Of a DNA stretch of 64,000 nt, positions 18,079 through 27,150 are shown piece by piece (the first letter of the stretch is position 1; every line of letters starts with the position of its first letter). The position numbers were made by a program, and so were the translations under genes. The notes under the pieces were generated by a model. That model worked only from the letters and a program-made list of their open reading frames with translations. It searched no databases and had not been told where the DNA came from. Source of the DNA: Lysinibacillus sp. BPa_S21 (lineage in GTDB: Bacteria > Bacillota > Bacilli > Bacillales_A > Planococcaceae); contig NZ_JALIRS010000007.1 of NCBI RefSeq assembly GCF_023337795.1, forward strand, positions 124,001-188,000, given 5' to 3'.

Positions 18079-18112
18079 AAAGCGTCAGTGATTACGACTG
18101 AACGCTTTTTTA
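18079..18112 (+). terminator. Terminator of yunC-like gene
   Basis: AAAGCGTCAGT pairs with ACTGAACGCTTT (one bulge), followed by six T residues. Confidence 0.75.
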
Positions 18113-18172
18113 CTGTCTTATGTATAAGCTATTTACGCTATCCTCATACTTTAGACAAAAGGAGTGTTCGTT

Positions 18173-18796
18173 TTGGATAAAAATAAACATCGAAAAATAC
18201 ATGTAATTTTGCTGTTCATAGTACTTATCATTTTCATATGGTCTGTCATAAAACCAGCATCCTATTTGGATTGGCTTGCAGAAGTAAGTCCTGCTGTCGT
18301 TGCAATTATTATTGTAGTCGCTATTTATAACAAGTTTCGCTTTACTACATTTTCTTATATTATTATTGCCATTTTATCCATTCTTACATTTATTGGTGGG
18401 CACTATACTTATTCGGAGGTACCTCTTTTTAACTGGATTAAAGAGGAGTTTCACTTAAAACGAAATGACTATGATCGATTTGGACATTTCCTAAAAGGTT
18501 TAATGGCCATTGTCATAAGGGAAATATTAATAAGAAAAACCCCACTAGTAAAAGGAGCATGGTTAACAGGCATCACAATAAGTATTATGCTTGCTATTGC
18601 TGCTCTTTATGAAATAATTGAATGGCTCAGTACAAAATTTTCAAAAGGTAGTAACGTAGCCAAAGATTTTTTAGGCATGCAGGGAGATCGCTGGGATGCA
18701 CAATGGGACATGCTTTCGGCTTTTCTAGGGACAATTTTGACTTTACTACTATTTACAAAATTACATGATAAATTGTTAAAAAAACTCAAAAGGTAA
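18173..18796 (+). CDS. DUF2238 (YjdF-like) membrane protein
   Basis: About 207 residues with six hydrophobic segments. The family signature is clear: HYTYSEVPLFNWIKEE, YDRFGHFLKGLM and DFLGMQGDRWDAQWDMLSA, whose acidic and histidine residues face the same side in family alignments. The function is unknown. TTG at 18173 is preferred because AAAGGAG lies 8 nt upstream; a GTG at 18164 overlaps that site. It is a single-gene unit. Confidence 0.85.
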   Translation: MDKNKHRKIHVILLFIVLIIFIWSVIKPASYLDWLAEVSPAVVAIIIVVAIYNKFRFTTFSYIIIAILSILTFIGGHYTYSEVPLFNWIKEEFHLKRNDYDRFGHFLKGLMAIVIREILIRKTPLVKGAWLTGITISIMLAIAALYEIIEWLSTKFSKGSNVAKDFLGMQGDRWDAQWDMLSAFLGTILTLLLFTKLHDKLLKKLKR

Positions 18797-18862
18797 AAAA
18801 GTTTCTTCTATAGTAAACAGTAAGGTGAGCCTTCTGCCTGGATAACATGAATTATTTATAGG

Positions 18863-19510
18863 TTAAAATTCAAATGTATTTTTTTCTAGATGTACTGTTT
18901 CATCTAAAGTTTTAAAAATGATATCAAAATGCTGACTATACGAATGCATATACAATTCATATTGAATTCTACGCTCTTCATGCGATTGCATTAAATAATT
19001 GATATCTGCTCCCCTTTCAAGTACATCACGGCTCGACCTTCTTTTAATTTCCGTATCATTATCTGTATAAAAATAAATTTTTAAATCAAATAATTTTGGA
19101 TTAATAAATGCCACACTCATTCCCTCAACAATGGTTACTTTAGTTTTTGAAGAAATAAACGCACTTTTCATATAATGCGTATCAATTGTCAATAAATCTA
19201 GACCCTCTCTAACCATCTGAATATCTCTATCCAAAGAAGGTAAATGATGCGCCGCCGGATGGCAAGCGGTCATTTTAAAATGATGCTGTTCGTTTCGATA
19301 AGTATAGTCGATAATTGCATGCTTTCGTATATCCGAACTAACAATATACGGGTCTGTGTTCATATAATTCACTTCATCTTCGTTTAAACAGTTAATAAGC
19401 TTATTGGCGAACGTTGTTTTTCCTGCAGCACCATGTCCAGAAATACCGATAACAGTTGGTTTATCTCTCTTGTTGATCCAAGTAGCAATCTCTTGCAATA
19501 ACTTATCCAT
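18863..19510 (-). CDS. Uridine kinase-like P-loop phosphotransferase
   Basis: A 215-residue P-loop NTPase of the uridine kinase/phosphoribulokinase superfamily. The Walker A motif is GISGHGAAGKTT (about residues 22-33), a base-binding-type acidic segment is YMNTDPYIV, and Walker-B-like VTIVEGMSVAF precedes the lid region with KRRSSRDVLERG. The true substrate may be a nucleoside or another small molecule. It is transcribed on the same strand as the histidine phosphatase 84 bp upstream, so the two could be co-transcribed. Confidence 0.75.
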   Translation of the reverse strand: MDKLLQEIATWINKRDKPTVIGISGHGAAGKTTFANKLINCLNEDEVNYMNTDPYIVSSDIRKHAIIDYTYRNEQHHFKMTACHPAAHHLPSLDRDIQMVREGLDLLTIDTHYMKSAFISSKTKVTIVEGMSVAFINPKLFDLKIYFYTDNDTEIKRRSSRDVLERGADINYLMQSHEERRIQYELYMHSYSQHFDIIFKTLDETVHLEKNTFEF

Positions 19511-19594
19511 CTTTCTCCCCCTGCTACTTCGCCCTTTTAATATTCAAATTAACTTTACAGCTCTAAATTTAGCTCATCACTTAACTTTAAATCT

Positions 19595-20140
19595 TTATTT
19601 TCCCCATATACGTTCTACAGTCACTTCATGATCCTTAACACTTAGCTGAAAAACATCTGGATTACTTAGATGAGTCCAAAATCGAAAGTCAACATCATTA
19701 TTATAATTTTTCAAAAGTAAAGTAATTATATTTCCATGACTAACGATAATTGTATGTTCGGACTCACTTTTGATAGTTTCCTCAACGACGTTAACGATAC
19801 GTTCCATTGCTTCGTTACTTGATTCGCCATTGTCAAATTTTAAATCCATATCCGTAAAAGTCGCTTGAAGCTTTGCATGCCAATCCGGTAAATTTCTTGT
19901 ACTTAAAATGCGTTCTGCAAGGCGTTCGTCAATTTCAATATTTATATTTACCCTTTTACTTAGCCGTTCTATTGTTTGAATTGCTCGTAAAAAGGGACTA
20001 GCAATAATTCGATCAATTTTTTTGTCAGCAAAAAACTCAGCTAAAACTTCAGCTTGATGAAAGCCAAGCTCTGTTAAAGAGGCATCCGACGATTGTCCTT
20101 GGGCTTCGCAATGCCTTATTACATATATATGTTTGACCAT
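19595..20140 (-). CDS. Histidine phosphatase superfamily (phosphoglycerate-mutase-like) protein
   Basis: A 181-residue branch-1 histidine phosphatase. The catalytic motif reads IRHCEAQGQ, where the usual RHGE/RHGQ glycine is cysteine, and the second histidine lies in IIVSHGNIITLL. Arg in ASPFLRAIQTIERL and a Glu loop (ERLAERILSTRNLP) complete the site. The start at 20140 follows TAGGAGGTTAGAA, so the longer upstream frame was rejected. Likely a small-molecule phosphatase of unknown substrate. Confidence 0.88.
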   Translation of the reverse strand: MVKHIYVIRHCEAQGQSSDASLTELGFHQAEVLAEFFADKKIDRIIASPFLRAIQTIERLSKRVNINIEIDERLAERILSTRNLPDWHAKLQATFTDMDLKFDNGESSNEAMERIVNVVEETIKSESEHTIIVSHGNIITLLLKNYNNDVDFRFWTHLSNPDVFQLSVKDHEVTVERIWGK

Positions 20141-20291
20141 TTCTAACCTCCTAGAGGAAATATGAAGAACCGACATCATTGTTAATCTCTGCACTTTCAT
20201 AACTTCCGAACGCCATCGTCTCCCGCTTTGCCCCTCCTTTTCTAGTAAGCTCAATTTTAGTATGAATGTTTCATCAACAATGAAAATGGTA

Positions 20292-20441
20292 TCACCTTTT
20301 ACAAGCTTCAGGGTTTACATATTCATCTTTTTCTAAATTAAATGAAATTGTCTGATACTGGTGATCTCCATTTTGTCCTGTAAATAAATCTATAATATGC
20401 TCTGCTAATTTTGAAAAAGTTCTCGTCTTTAATCTCCCAGA
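20292..20441 (-). pseudogene. Possible C-terminal remnant of a LacI-type regulator
   Basis: A 49-codon open stretch without a start reads KLAEHIIDLFTGQ ... ISFNLEKDEYVNPEACKR before TGA. This resembles the last helix and final strand of LacI/PurR effector domains (AEHIIDLI...L..RESCK). No upstream portion was found in any frame. It starts right after the DUF4097 gene ends. The assignment is tentative. Confidence 0.3.
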
Positions 20442-20451
20442 TTATAAGTTT

Positions 20452-21312
20452 TCATTTTACAGTTATTATACCTTCCTTACTAATTAATTCCAATTTGTTT
20501 GATACATCGCCAATTTTACCTTTCTTTAAAGTATCCGTATGTTTTTCTTTCTGATACCCTTCTAAATTAACATCTATGTCAGAGGATTCGCTGTTCGCCA
20601 TAAGCCCTAATGATTTCGGTGCCTCTTTGTATGATATAGTTATATCTCCTGAAGCAGTTTCTACAAATAGTGATTTTCCTTCGCTGATTTCCTTCATAAG
20701 AACCTCACCGCCAGTCGAAGTAATTTTCATTTTTGGACTATTAACTCTAGTCATATAGCTATCACCGTTTGTAGCAGCTATTGTTAATTCGTTTAAAGTA
20801 CTGTCTACGATGCTCAATTCACCATCTTTTGATGTGATTGTCCCTTTATTAGCCGTTAACCCCTTAATAATTTTAGCGCCAGAATCCGTTGAAACCGATA
20901 ATTCTTCTGTTTCAATATTGTTAATTTTGATATCACCATAGCTGTTTTTTAAAGCAATCCTATCCACAGCATTTTTAGGGATATAAATGTGAATGGTATC
21001 TTTTTTTCCAAAGCTAAAATTTTTCATAACTCCTTCTTCATTGTCTTGTTGAAGTACTTTTACTTTATTTCCGTCTTTCTTAACTTCAATAGGATTGTTT
21101 TGTTGCTTCTCTTCAAATTCAATTGTTAGTTTTTCAGATTCTGTATTTTCTAATGCTATATTCCAGGACTCTATGTTTAGTTCTAGTTCTTCAATTTGCT
21201 CAATATCAAAGGACTGTTCTTCATTAACGCTCTTTTCTCCATTGATTTTAAGAGTGAAGAATATTCCTCCTAACACAATAACGAATATCAATGCTATGAT
21301 TGCTTTTTTCAC
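20452..21312 (-). CDS. DUF4097-family membrane-anchored beta-helix protein
   Basis: A 286-residue protein with one N-terminal membrane anchor (MKKAIIALIFVIVLGGIFF) and an extracellular beta-solenoid-like domain with regular strand repeats such as LKNSYGDIKINNIETEEL, TSKDGELSIVDSTLNEL and VETASGDITISYKEAP. DUF4097 proteins are often encoded beside envelope-stress regulators (LiaG is one example). Here it is the last gene of an operon with a BcrAB-like ABC transporter, 22 bp after the permease gene. The function is inferred as envelope stress or sensing. Confidence 0.85.
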   Translation of the reverse strand: MKKAIIALIFVIVLGGIFFTLKINGEKSVNEEQSFDIEQIEELELNIESWNIALENTESEKLTIEFEEKQQNNPIEVKKDGNKVKVLQQDNEEGVMKNFSFGKKDTIHIYIPKNAVDRIALKNSYGDIKINNIETEELSVSTDSGAKIIKGLTANKGTITSKDGELSIVDSTLNELTIAATNGDSYMTRVNSPKMKITSTGGEVLMKEISEGKSLFVETASGDITISYKEAPKSLGLMANSESSDIDVNLEGYQKEKHTDTLKKGKIGDVSNKLELISKEGIITVK

Positions 21313-21334
21313 TTTTCATCCTCATTTCTTATTT

Positions 21335-22033
21335 TTAAGTTAAATCTACTTTGTCGACGTTATAGTAGGACAGATAGCCGATAATAAGCCCTAATAGACA
21401 CATTATTATGGGGACAATGATAAATTGAGATAAACTTGTAGATGTATCCCCATTTGAAACCGTTGCATTAATAAGGAATCCAATTAAAACAGCTGATGTG
21501 ATGGTTGTAGCTGTTGATTTTTTTCGCATGCCAAAATACAAAGGAATTAAGCTTACCCCAGCCATCATAAAAGCAATAATAAAAGTAGACGGGATTGTAG
21601 CTACCATCTCCTGAATCTTTACAGGCGTATCAAATAAGTTCATCATTGGATTGAAGACATAAACAGCGATATTGATCGTAAAGGTTGCAATCAACATGCT
21701 GAAGAAACAAAATCCGAAAACTAGAGACAGCTTAGCAAAAATAATTTTTTTCCTTTTCAATGGATACGTAAATAATAATTGAACCGTCTTATTTTTGTAT
21801 TCATCTATGACTAAACGAGATAAAATGACACTCGCAAAAATGATAAAAACAATGCGAATTAAAATATTTGTTAAAGACATAAAATCTGTATAATCCTGAA
21901 ACATCCGTTCATCCCCGGAACCCACGGCCATCAGTGCAACTGCCGCAAAAATTCCAACAATACAAATGACTAAGCCTTTAAAATAGCTAGTTATATGATT
22001 CTTTTTCCATTCAAGCCTTAAAAGTTTAAGCAA
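21335..22033 (-). CDS. ABC-2 type transporter permease (BcrB-like)
   Basis: About 232 residues with six hydrophobic helices, and with the cytoplasmic segment DEYKNKTVQLLFTYPLKRKK, typical of bacitracin/lantibiotic-immunity ABC-2 permeases. TTG at 22033 lies 7 nt after GGAGGG and overlaps the end of the ATPase gene, indicating translational coupling. Together with the ATPase it probably expels or detaches membrane-active peptides or antibiotics. Confidence 0.85.
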   Translation of the reverse strand: MLKLLRLEWKKNHITSYFKGLVICIVGIFAAVALMAVGSGDERMFQDYTDFMSLTNILIRIVFIIFASVILSRLVIDEYKNKTVQLLFTYPLKRKKIIFAKLSLVFGFCFFSMLIATFTINIAVYVFNPMMNLFDTPVKIQEMVATIPSTFIIAFMMAGVSLIPLYFGMRKKSTATTITSAVLIGFLINATVSNGDTSTSLSQFIIVPIIMCLLGLIIGYLSYYNVDKVDLT

Positions 22034-22949
22034 TTTGATTCCCTCCATTAATAAGATTTAAGAAATACTCCTCTAAATGCTGTTGCTGTTTTTCAATGCC
22101 ATTGACAGCAATGTCATTTAAAATAAGTTCCTTATTAATTTGAGATTGAGAAATGTCATGATCAAAAATTCGAATACAATGCTCATTGATCATTTCATAT
22201 TTTCGGATACCTAACTTGTCCTCTAACACATGAATTGTTTTTTTCACATCGTCTATTTTAATCTCCAAGTACTCCATATTCTCTTTTCGAATATCCTCCA
22301 TTTTTACCTCTTTCAATAATTGCCCCTGATGAAGGATACCGATTGTATCTGCTATTGATTCTACTTCTGACACGATATGACTTGATATCAAAATAGTGAT
22401 TCCATGCTCTTCTTTTAATTGTAGTAAAAGCTCACGTATATCTTTAATCCCTATAGGATCAAGACCATTAATCGGCTCATCCAGAATTAGAATCTCTGGT
22501 TTCGTAACAATTGCCCGTGCGATGCCCAATCTTTGCTTCATCCCTAGCGAAAATTCATGTATTTTTTTATTTTCCACTCCATCCAGACCTACAATATCTA
22601 GTGCCTTTTTTACAGCTCCTTTTTCATAAACACCAACATACTCGCAGTGAAGCTCTAAATTTTCCTTTGCTGTCAGCCTTTCGTAAAACTCTGGGTATTC
22701 GATAATACTGCCTATTTTGCTTAAGTACTGATAGGAAGTAGGAGAAATGGATTGATTACATATTTTAATGTCACCTGAAGTTGGTTTTACTAAATTTAAA
22801 ATCATCTTCATGATTGTTGTTTTACCAGCTCCATTCGGACCTAAAAACCCATAAATCTCTCCCTTCTTAACATTCATATTGACATTCGAGACCGTTTCGA
22901 CTCCTTTAAAGCTCTTCGTTAATTGCTGTATTTGAATAACAGTTTCCAT
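22026..22949 (-). CDS. ABC transporter ATP-binding protein (BcrA-like)
   Basis: A 307-residue ATPase: Walker A GPNGAGKTT (about 38-46), signature motif FSLGMKQRL, Walker B EILILDEPINGLDP and an H loop in ILISSHIVSEVES. A C-terminal ~80-residue extension is typical of drug/bacitracin-type exporters. AAGGAGTACACAAC precedes the ATG. It is the first gene of the operon with the permease and DUF4097 protein and is divergent from a two-component system across 160 bp. Confidence 0.9.
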   Translation of the reverse strand: METVIQIQQLTKSFKGVETVSNVNMNVKKGEIYGFLGPNGAGKTTIMKMILNLVKPTSGDIKICNQSISPTSYQYLSKIGSIIEYPEFYERLTAKENLELHCEYVGVYEKGAVKKALDIVGLDGVENKKIHEFSLGMKQRLGIARAIVTKPEILILDEPINGLDPIGIKDIRELLLQLKEEHGITILISSHIVSEVESIADTIGILHQGQLLKEVKMEDIRKENMEYLEIKIDDVKKTIHVLEDKLGIRKYEMINEHCIRIFDHDISQSQINKELILNDIAVNGIEKQQQHLEEYFLNLINGGNQIA

Positions 22950-22999
22950 GTTGTGTACTCCTTACAATTTTGATTTCGTTACATTAATCTTAATAAGCG

Positions 23000-23018
23000 A
23001 AAGTAAAAACAAAGTAAA
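23000..23018. promoter_or_regulatory. Candidate response-regulator direct repeat
   Basis: AAAGTAAAAAC and AAAGTAAACTC occur in tandem with an 11-bp period in the divergent promoter region between the ABC operon and the regulator gene. OmpR-type regulators bind such spaced direct repeats. This is inferred. Confidence 0.35.
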
Positions 23019-23108
23019 CTCGATGGAAAATGACAGTAATTTTTTCAAGAGAGTAAGGATATGTAGATCAGAAGCTGTTATGATGAGATTGAAAAGAGGG
23101 GGATAAAA

Positions 23109-23834
23109 ATGGAAACTTCCGAAAGAATTCTAATCGTAGATGATGAGATTGGGATATTAAAATTATTAGAAATTACGTTACGAAAAGAAAACTTTATAAA
23201 TATTGATACTGCCTCAACGGGAAAAAGTACACTACAGCTTGTAAAGGACAATCAATACGATGTTATTTTGCTCGATATTATGCTACCAGATATTAGTGGC
23301 TTTGAGCTTTGTACGGAAATACGGAAACATACGAATACACCCATCATTTTTGTCAGTGCTCGCTCTACTGATTTTGATAAATTAACGGGATTGGGTATTG
23401 GCGGAGATGATTATATTACAAAGCCTTTTAATCCTTTAGAGGTCGTCGCTCGAATAAAAGTCATCCTTCGACGTCAAAAAATGTATGAAAGTTCTCAACA
23501 ACAGCAGACTACAAAATTTGATTTCGGTTATTTTGCTCTTAATCCTGAATCCGCTACATTAACCGTTCACAATCAGCTTGTCGAATGTACAGCTAAAGAG
23601 CTTGAGTTGCTACACTTCTTTTGTAAAAACCCAAATCGTATTTTTACCACTTCACAGCTTTATGAATTCGTGTGGGGAAATGATGTATATGGTGAGGAGA
23701 AAACCGTAACGATTCATATTTCAAAGCTAAGGAAAAAGCTTGGCGATGATACGCGTAAACCTAGAATAATTGTGAATTTAAGGGGCATTGGCTATAAATT
23801 CATTCCACCAAAAGAGGATTCACTATGCGAATAA
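23109..23834 (+). CDS. OmpR-family response regulator
   Basis: A 241-residue regulator: receiver domain with ILIVDDEIGILK, phosphoacceptor aspartate in VILLDIMLPD and Lys in YITKPFNPLE, then a winged-helix output domain (about 140-235) containing FTTSQLYEFVWGND and VTIHISKLRKKLG. AGAGGGGG precedes the ATG. It overlaps the kinase gene by 10 nt and faces away from the BcrAB-like operon that it probably controls. Confidence 0.92.
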   Translation: METSERILIVDDEIGILKLLEITLRKENFINIDTASTGKSTLQLVKDNQYDVILLDIMLPDISGFELCTEIRKHTNTPIIFVSARSTDFDKLTGLGIGGDDYITKPFNPLEVVARIKVILRRQKMYESSQQQQTTKFDFGYFALNPESATLTVHNQLVECTAKELELLHFFCKNPNRIFTTSQLYEFVWGNDVYGEEKTVTIHISKLRKKLGDDTRKPRIIVNLRGIGYKFIPPKEDSLCE

Positions 23835-24919
23835 ACACTCGATTTACGTTGCATCTTGCAATGGGGATTATTCTGTGGATACTTTTGAGTGGTATTTGTA
23901 TTGTGATCGGGCTCGAAGGTATTCTCCCACTCTTTAAAAAATCTGTTAGTGAAGCTTATCAGAGTCTACTAGTCGCATGGATTTTCGGATTTAGCACTCT
24001 TGCTTGTATTGCTGTATTCGGTTGGTATTTTGGTGGTCCTCTTGGTTTTATCATGTCTTGGATTTATCAGCTCTCACAGGAAAACTACAAACAACCTGTT
24101 GGACTATCTAAAATCTATACACGCAAAGGAAAGCTCCGTATGCGTTATATGTTATATCAAGAGGTACTTCAACACCTACAATCCTTATCAGGAAAATTAA
24201 AAGCTGCTGAAACAGAACGTGAAAAGGTGGAACAAGCAAAACAAGAATGGATTGCTGGTATTTCACATGATTTAAAAACGCCATTAACGTATATTACAGG
24301 CTACTCTACCCTACTATTAAACGATCAATACAATTGGTCCAAGGAGGAAGCCCGTTCCTTTATTCAAGAGATTGCAGATAAAGGCAAGCATATGGAGGAA
24401 CTTATTCAAGATTTAAGTCTCGTCATTCAGTTTAATACTACAGAAGGTCAGTTACCCTTGCACAAAACCAAGCAGGATATTGTGGATTTCACAAAGAGAA
24501 TCGTTGCTACTATAAGCAACAATCCACAGGCCAATGACTATATATTGCACTTTAAAACTGATACATCCGTTATAAACACTGACTTTGATACGAAATTCAT
24601 GCAACGCATTTTACAAAACATTCTTATGAATGCCGTTATCCACAATCCACCTAATACAGATATTTATACACAGATTTTTGATAGAACAGAGCATGTAGAA
24701 ATTCACATTGTGGATAATGGCATAGGGATGTCTCAACACATGATGGAGAATATATTCCAACAATATTATCGTGGAACCACTACAGAATCTTCATCTGAAG
24801 GTACTGGACTAGGTATGGCGATCGTTTCTAAGCTCGTTCAAGCTCATAATGGCACTATCTCAGTACAGAGCGAACCTTCTAATGGAACAACGTTTATTGT
24901 TACATTACCCAAAGGATAA
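23825..24919 (+). CDS. Sensor histidine kinase with short extracellular loop
   Basis: A 364-residue kinase with TM1 (about 10-33) and TM2 (about 48-68) separated by only ~15 residues, an intramembrane-sensing layout often found with peptide-antibiotic ABC transporters. A coiled linker leads to the H box ISHDLKTPLTYITGY, N box NILMNAVIHN, G1 DNGIGMS and G2 EGTGLGMAIV. It shares 10 nt with the regulator gene. With no large sensor domain, the signal may come through the transporter; that is an inference. Confidence 0.9.
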   Translation: MRINTRFTLHLAMGIILWILLSGICIVIGLEGILPLFKKSVSEAYQSLLVAWIFGFSTLACIAVFGWYFGGPLGFIMSWIYQLSQENYKQPVGLSKIYTRKGKLRMRYMLYQEVLQHLQSLSGKLKAAETEREKVEQAKQEWIAGISHDLKTPLTYITGYSTLLLNDQYNWSKEEARSFIQEIADKGKHMEELIQDLSLVIQFNTTEGQLPLHKTKQDIVDFTKRIVATISNNPQANDYILHFKTDTSVINTDFDTKFMQRILQNILMNAVIHNPPNTDIYTQIFDRTEHVEIHIVDNGIGMSQHMMENIFQQYYRGTTTESSSEGTGLGMAIVSKLVQAHNGTISVQSEPSNGTTFIVTLPKG

Positions 24920-24949
24920 TATGGGAATTGAACATTTTTGGACGCCTCC

Positions 24950-25090
24950 TGAGTAGTTGGTTGATGGACCCGAGCAGTTTTTTGGTGAACCTGATCACTT
25001 TTGAGACAAACCCGATCACTTTCGGAGCGGACCTGATCACTTTTGAGCGGACCTGAGCAATTTTCTGAAGGATCCAATCACTTTACCAGA
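24950..25090. repeat. Degenerate ~21-bp tandem repeat array (T1)
   Basis: About six or seven units related to GGACCTGATCACTTTTGAGC, with starts spaced 20-22 bp apart (clear units near 24989, 25010, 25031, 25051 and 25072). Each holds a TGATCA-like palindrome. Read on the minus strand, the period gives a heptapeptide pattern (KSDQVRSE-like). It lies between the kinase stop and the next gene. There are no unique spacers, so it is not a CRISPR array. Confidence 0.7.
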
Positions 25091-25163
25091 GCCATTCATG
25101 AAATCGTATTGTTTTACATATATTTAAGCATCATAAATTAGCTCACTCAATAAGGAGGATTTC

Positions 25164-25409
25164 ATGCAATCTGAAAAATTGCGACTAAGAAATATTCAAC
25201 ACCTTGCTCATGAAATTACAGATGAAATGAATAGAGGTGGCGAACTTACTCACTTAGAAACATTGATTCCTGTTATTGATAATTTATCTCGTGCCATTGG
25301 CGATTTAACAGATTCCTATGGACAGTATTCATTAGATTATGTAGAGGAAAAAGTGAAAAATGCTCATACACTTCTGTTTAACAAAGAAAAAATAAATGTC
25401 TATTTATAA
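25164..25409 (+). CDS. Small hypothetical protein (81 aa)
   Basis: An 81-residue, mostly helical, acidic protein (LRNIQHLAHEITDEMNRGGEL ... VIDNLSRAIGDLTDSYGQYS, shown in part). AATAAGGAGGATTTC precedes the ATG and a strong terminator follows, so the gene is well supported. I recognise no family; predicted helices could form a small bundle. Confidence 0.7.
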   Translation: MQSEKLRLRNIQHLAHEITDEMNRGGELTHLETLIPVIDNLSRAIGDLTDSYGQYSLDYVEEKVKNAHTLLFNKEKINVYL

Positions 25410-25416
25410 AGATGGG

Positions 25417-25450
25417 AAAAGGGTAACCGTTTGATATGGTTACCCTTAAA
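25417..25450. terminator. Bidirectional terminator
   Basis: AAGGGTAACC pairs perfectly with GGTTACCCTT over a 9-nt loop between two convergent small genes. Confidence 0.8.
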
Positions 25451-25454
25451 TACT

Positions 25455-25613
25455 TTAATGTGTTTCAGGATTGAATGTTTTGCAATCTGTTTCTTCACTA
25501 TTTGATGCCTGTTGTCCCTTTTGACTTACAACATAGATTTTTTCTGCACCACATCTGTTTCCAGAGTTCCAAAATGTACAGTTATTGACTTCACATAGAA
25601 TTTCTTGTGCCAT
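25455..25613 (-). CDS. DUF1540 family small Cys-rich protein
   Basis: A 52-residue protein, MAQEILCEVNNCTFW..., with four cysteines arranged C-x4-C-x8-C and a last C in ETDCKTF, the DUF1540 pattern, probably binding a metal. AGAGGAGGTGTGGAAACG precedes the ATG. DUF1540 proteins are frequent in spore formers, with unknown function. Confidence 0.8.
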   Translation of the reverse strand: MAQEILCEVNNCTFWNSGNRCGAEKIYVVSQKGQQASNSEETDCKTFNPETH

Positions 25614-25752
25614 CGTTTCCACACCTCCTCTTTTGTTATCATTAACAAAAGCGAGGTATTTTAATACTTATTTATAGAACCCAATCCGTATAAGTCATGT
25701 TGTAATGAAACGGAAATGCTCCTACAGCATCTTCTATTGCATGAGTATATTG

Positions 25753-27015
25753 TTATTCCATAACCTTTGTTGGTGTAGCCTCTTGAACAATTATCATGCC
25801 ATCATATGCCTCAGCAGGAGTCATTTTAATTGTATAAAGCATCTGCGTGAACTTGTACCAGAAGCTAAAATCATCTCCGATATTACCCATTCGTTGTTTT
25901 TTAGCCACGATGTCCGCTAACTCCTGAGATTCATTTGCCTTTTTAAAGTCTACATAAAAAATATTTTCCTTCACTTCGCTAAAAGCATCTATTAATGCAT
26001 TATGGTGCTCAATTGTATATTCTTTTCTTTCGCCAGATCCATTTTGTGCCTGGAACGTATTGTTAACAAAGTCAGTCCCAATGGCAAAGTACGCATCTTT
26101 ATATACTTCGTCTAAATAGTGGCCCATAGATTTATATCCTGCCACATTTGCAGAAGTTTTTTCTATATGGCCATTATGAGCAGACATGAGTACTTTATCA
26201 TGACCTTGAGCCGCTTCAAAATCAACAATCCATTGTAAGTTGTTTGCTAAATATTCATCACGAAGACTCATATAATTACCGTCATTTAAAAATAATTGCG
26301 TCCGTTGCTTCATGATTTGTGCATATTGAGCAGCAAATAAATAAGTTTCTTTCGACGATTGTTTTTCATAAGCGTCTTTATTTGTTTGTAAATCCTTTAT
26401 GATGGCATCAATACTTTTGTCCAACTCTTCTAGCTGACTACTTGATAAATCCCTCATTGTTTTATTCGTCACATCTTTTAACTGTGCCTTATATTTCTTT
26501 GCAGCTTCACTATTAACTACTTCGTAATATGCTAATAACCCTTTTTTACTATAATCATAGCGTTGCATATCGTTTCCATAAAAATAAATTTTATCTTTCT
26601 CATCTGCAGTCTCATTATAATCATGCATCCACTGAACAAACTCAATCATTTGCTCTGTTTTATAGATCCCATAATCCAAAGCTTTTACCGCTTCCTTAGC
26701 TGTGCCAGTACCATTTAAAATAAACTGATTTATTTGCTGAGCGCCACCAAAATCACCTTCTAAAACAAAAACACGAACATTTTCATTTTTTATTAGAGCC
26801 TGAAATACATCCTTCTTTAATGTTTGGAATTCAACGTTTCCATGTGTCGCTTCTCCAAATCCGATTACTTTCACATCATTTGGAATATCGATATCTTCAA
26901 CCGCGGATGTATATTTTGCGGCATCCTTCACAGCTTCTCCCTTTCCGCATCCCGCTAAAGATACTAAAAGAAATAGTGCCGAAATTAATAAAAAACTCCT
27001 TTTAACAAATACCAT
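25753..27015 (-). CDS. Erythromycin esterase-superfamily lipoprotein
   Basis: A 420-residue exported hydrolase: signal with lipobox LAGC (about Cys23), then the Ere-type domain. Family landmarks are GFGEATHGNVEFQTLKKDVF (catalytic-region His/Glu), a second acidic segment VFVLEGDFGGAQ, and the histidine motif VLMSAHNGHIEKT. Ere enzymes open macrolide lactones, but most chromosomal homologues have other, unknown substrates. It lies downstream of the LanFEG-like operon on the same strand (135 bp gap), which suggests a cell-envelope or antibiotic context. A second homologue occurs at 41113. Confidence 0.85.
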   Translation of the reverse strand: MVFVKRSFLLISALFLLVSLAGCGKGEAVKDAAKYTSAVEDIDIPNDVKVIGFGEATHGNVEFQTLKKDVFQALIKNENVRVFVLEGDFGGAQQINQFILNGTGTAKEAVKALDYGIYKTEQMIEFVQWMHDYNETADEKDKIYFYGNDMQRYDYSKKGLLAYYEVVNSEAAKKYKAQLKDVTNKTMRDLSSSQLEELDKSIDAIIKDLQTNKDAYEKQSSKETYLFAAQYAQIMKQRTQLFLNDGNYMSLRDEYLANNLQWIVDFEAAQGHDKVLMSAHNGHIEKTSANVAGYKSMGHYLDEVYKDAYFAIGTDFVNNTFQAQNGSGERKEYTIEHHNALIDAFSEVKENIFYVDFKKANESQELADIVAKKQRMGNIGDDFSFWYKFTQMLYTIKMTPAEAYDGMIIVQEATPTKVME

Positions 27016-27150
27016 TTAAAAAAATCTCCCTTTATCTATAAAAAAGTTATCCCGCGTTAACGGGCAGTAGTTCACGTTTTAGAAGGCGTATTAGGATTAA
27101 CTGACCTTAATCAGTGGGTTGAAATATCTTCCCACTGATTAAAGTTCACT

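Noticed and set aside
24844..25077. 77-codon minus-strand ORF with SDQV-type heptapeptides
   Set aside because: It runs through array T1 and into the end of the kinase gene, lacks a ribosome binding site and owes its open frame to the 21-bp period. Kept only as a repeat.
24950..25090. CRISPR array
   Set aside because: Units are contiguous and degenerate with no unique spacers, and no cas genes are present.
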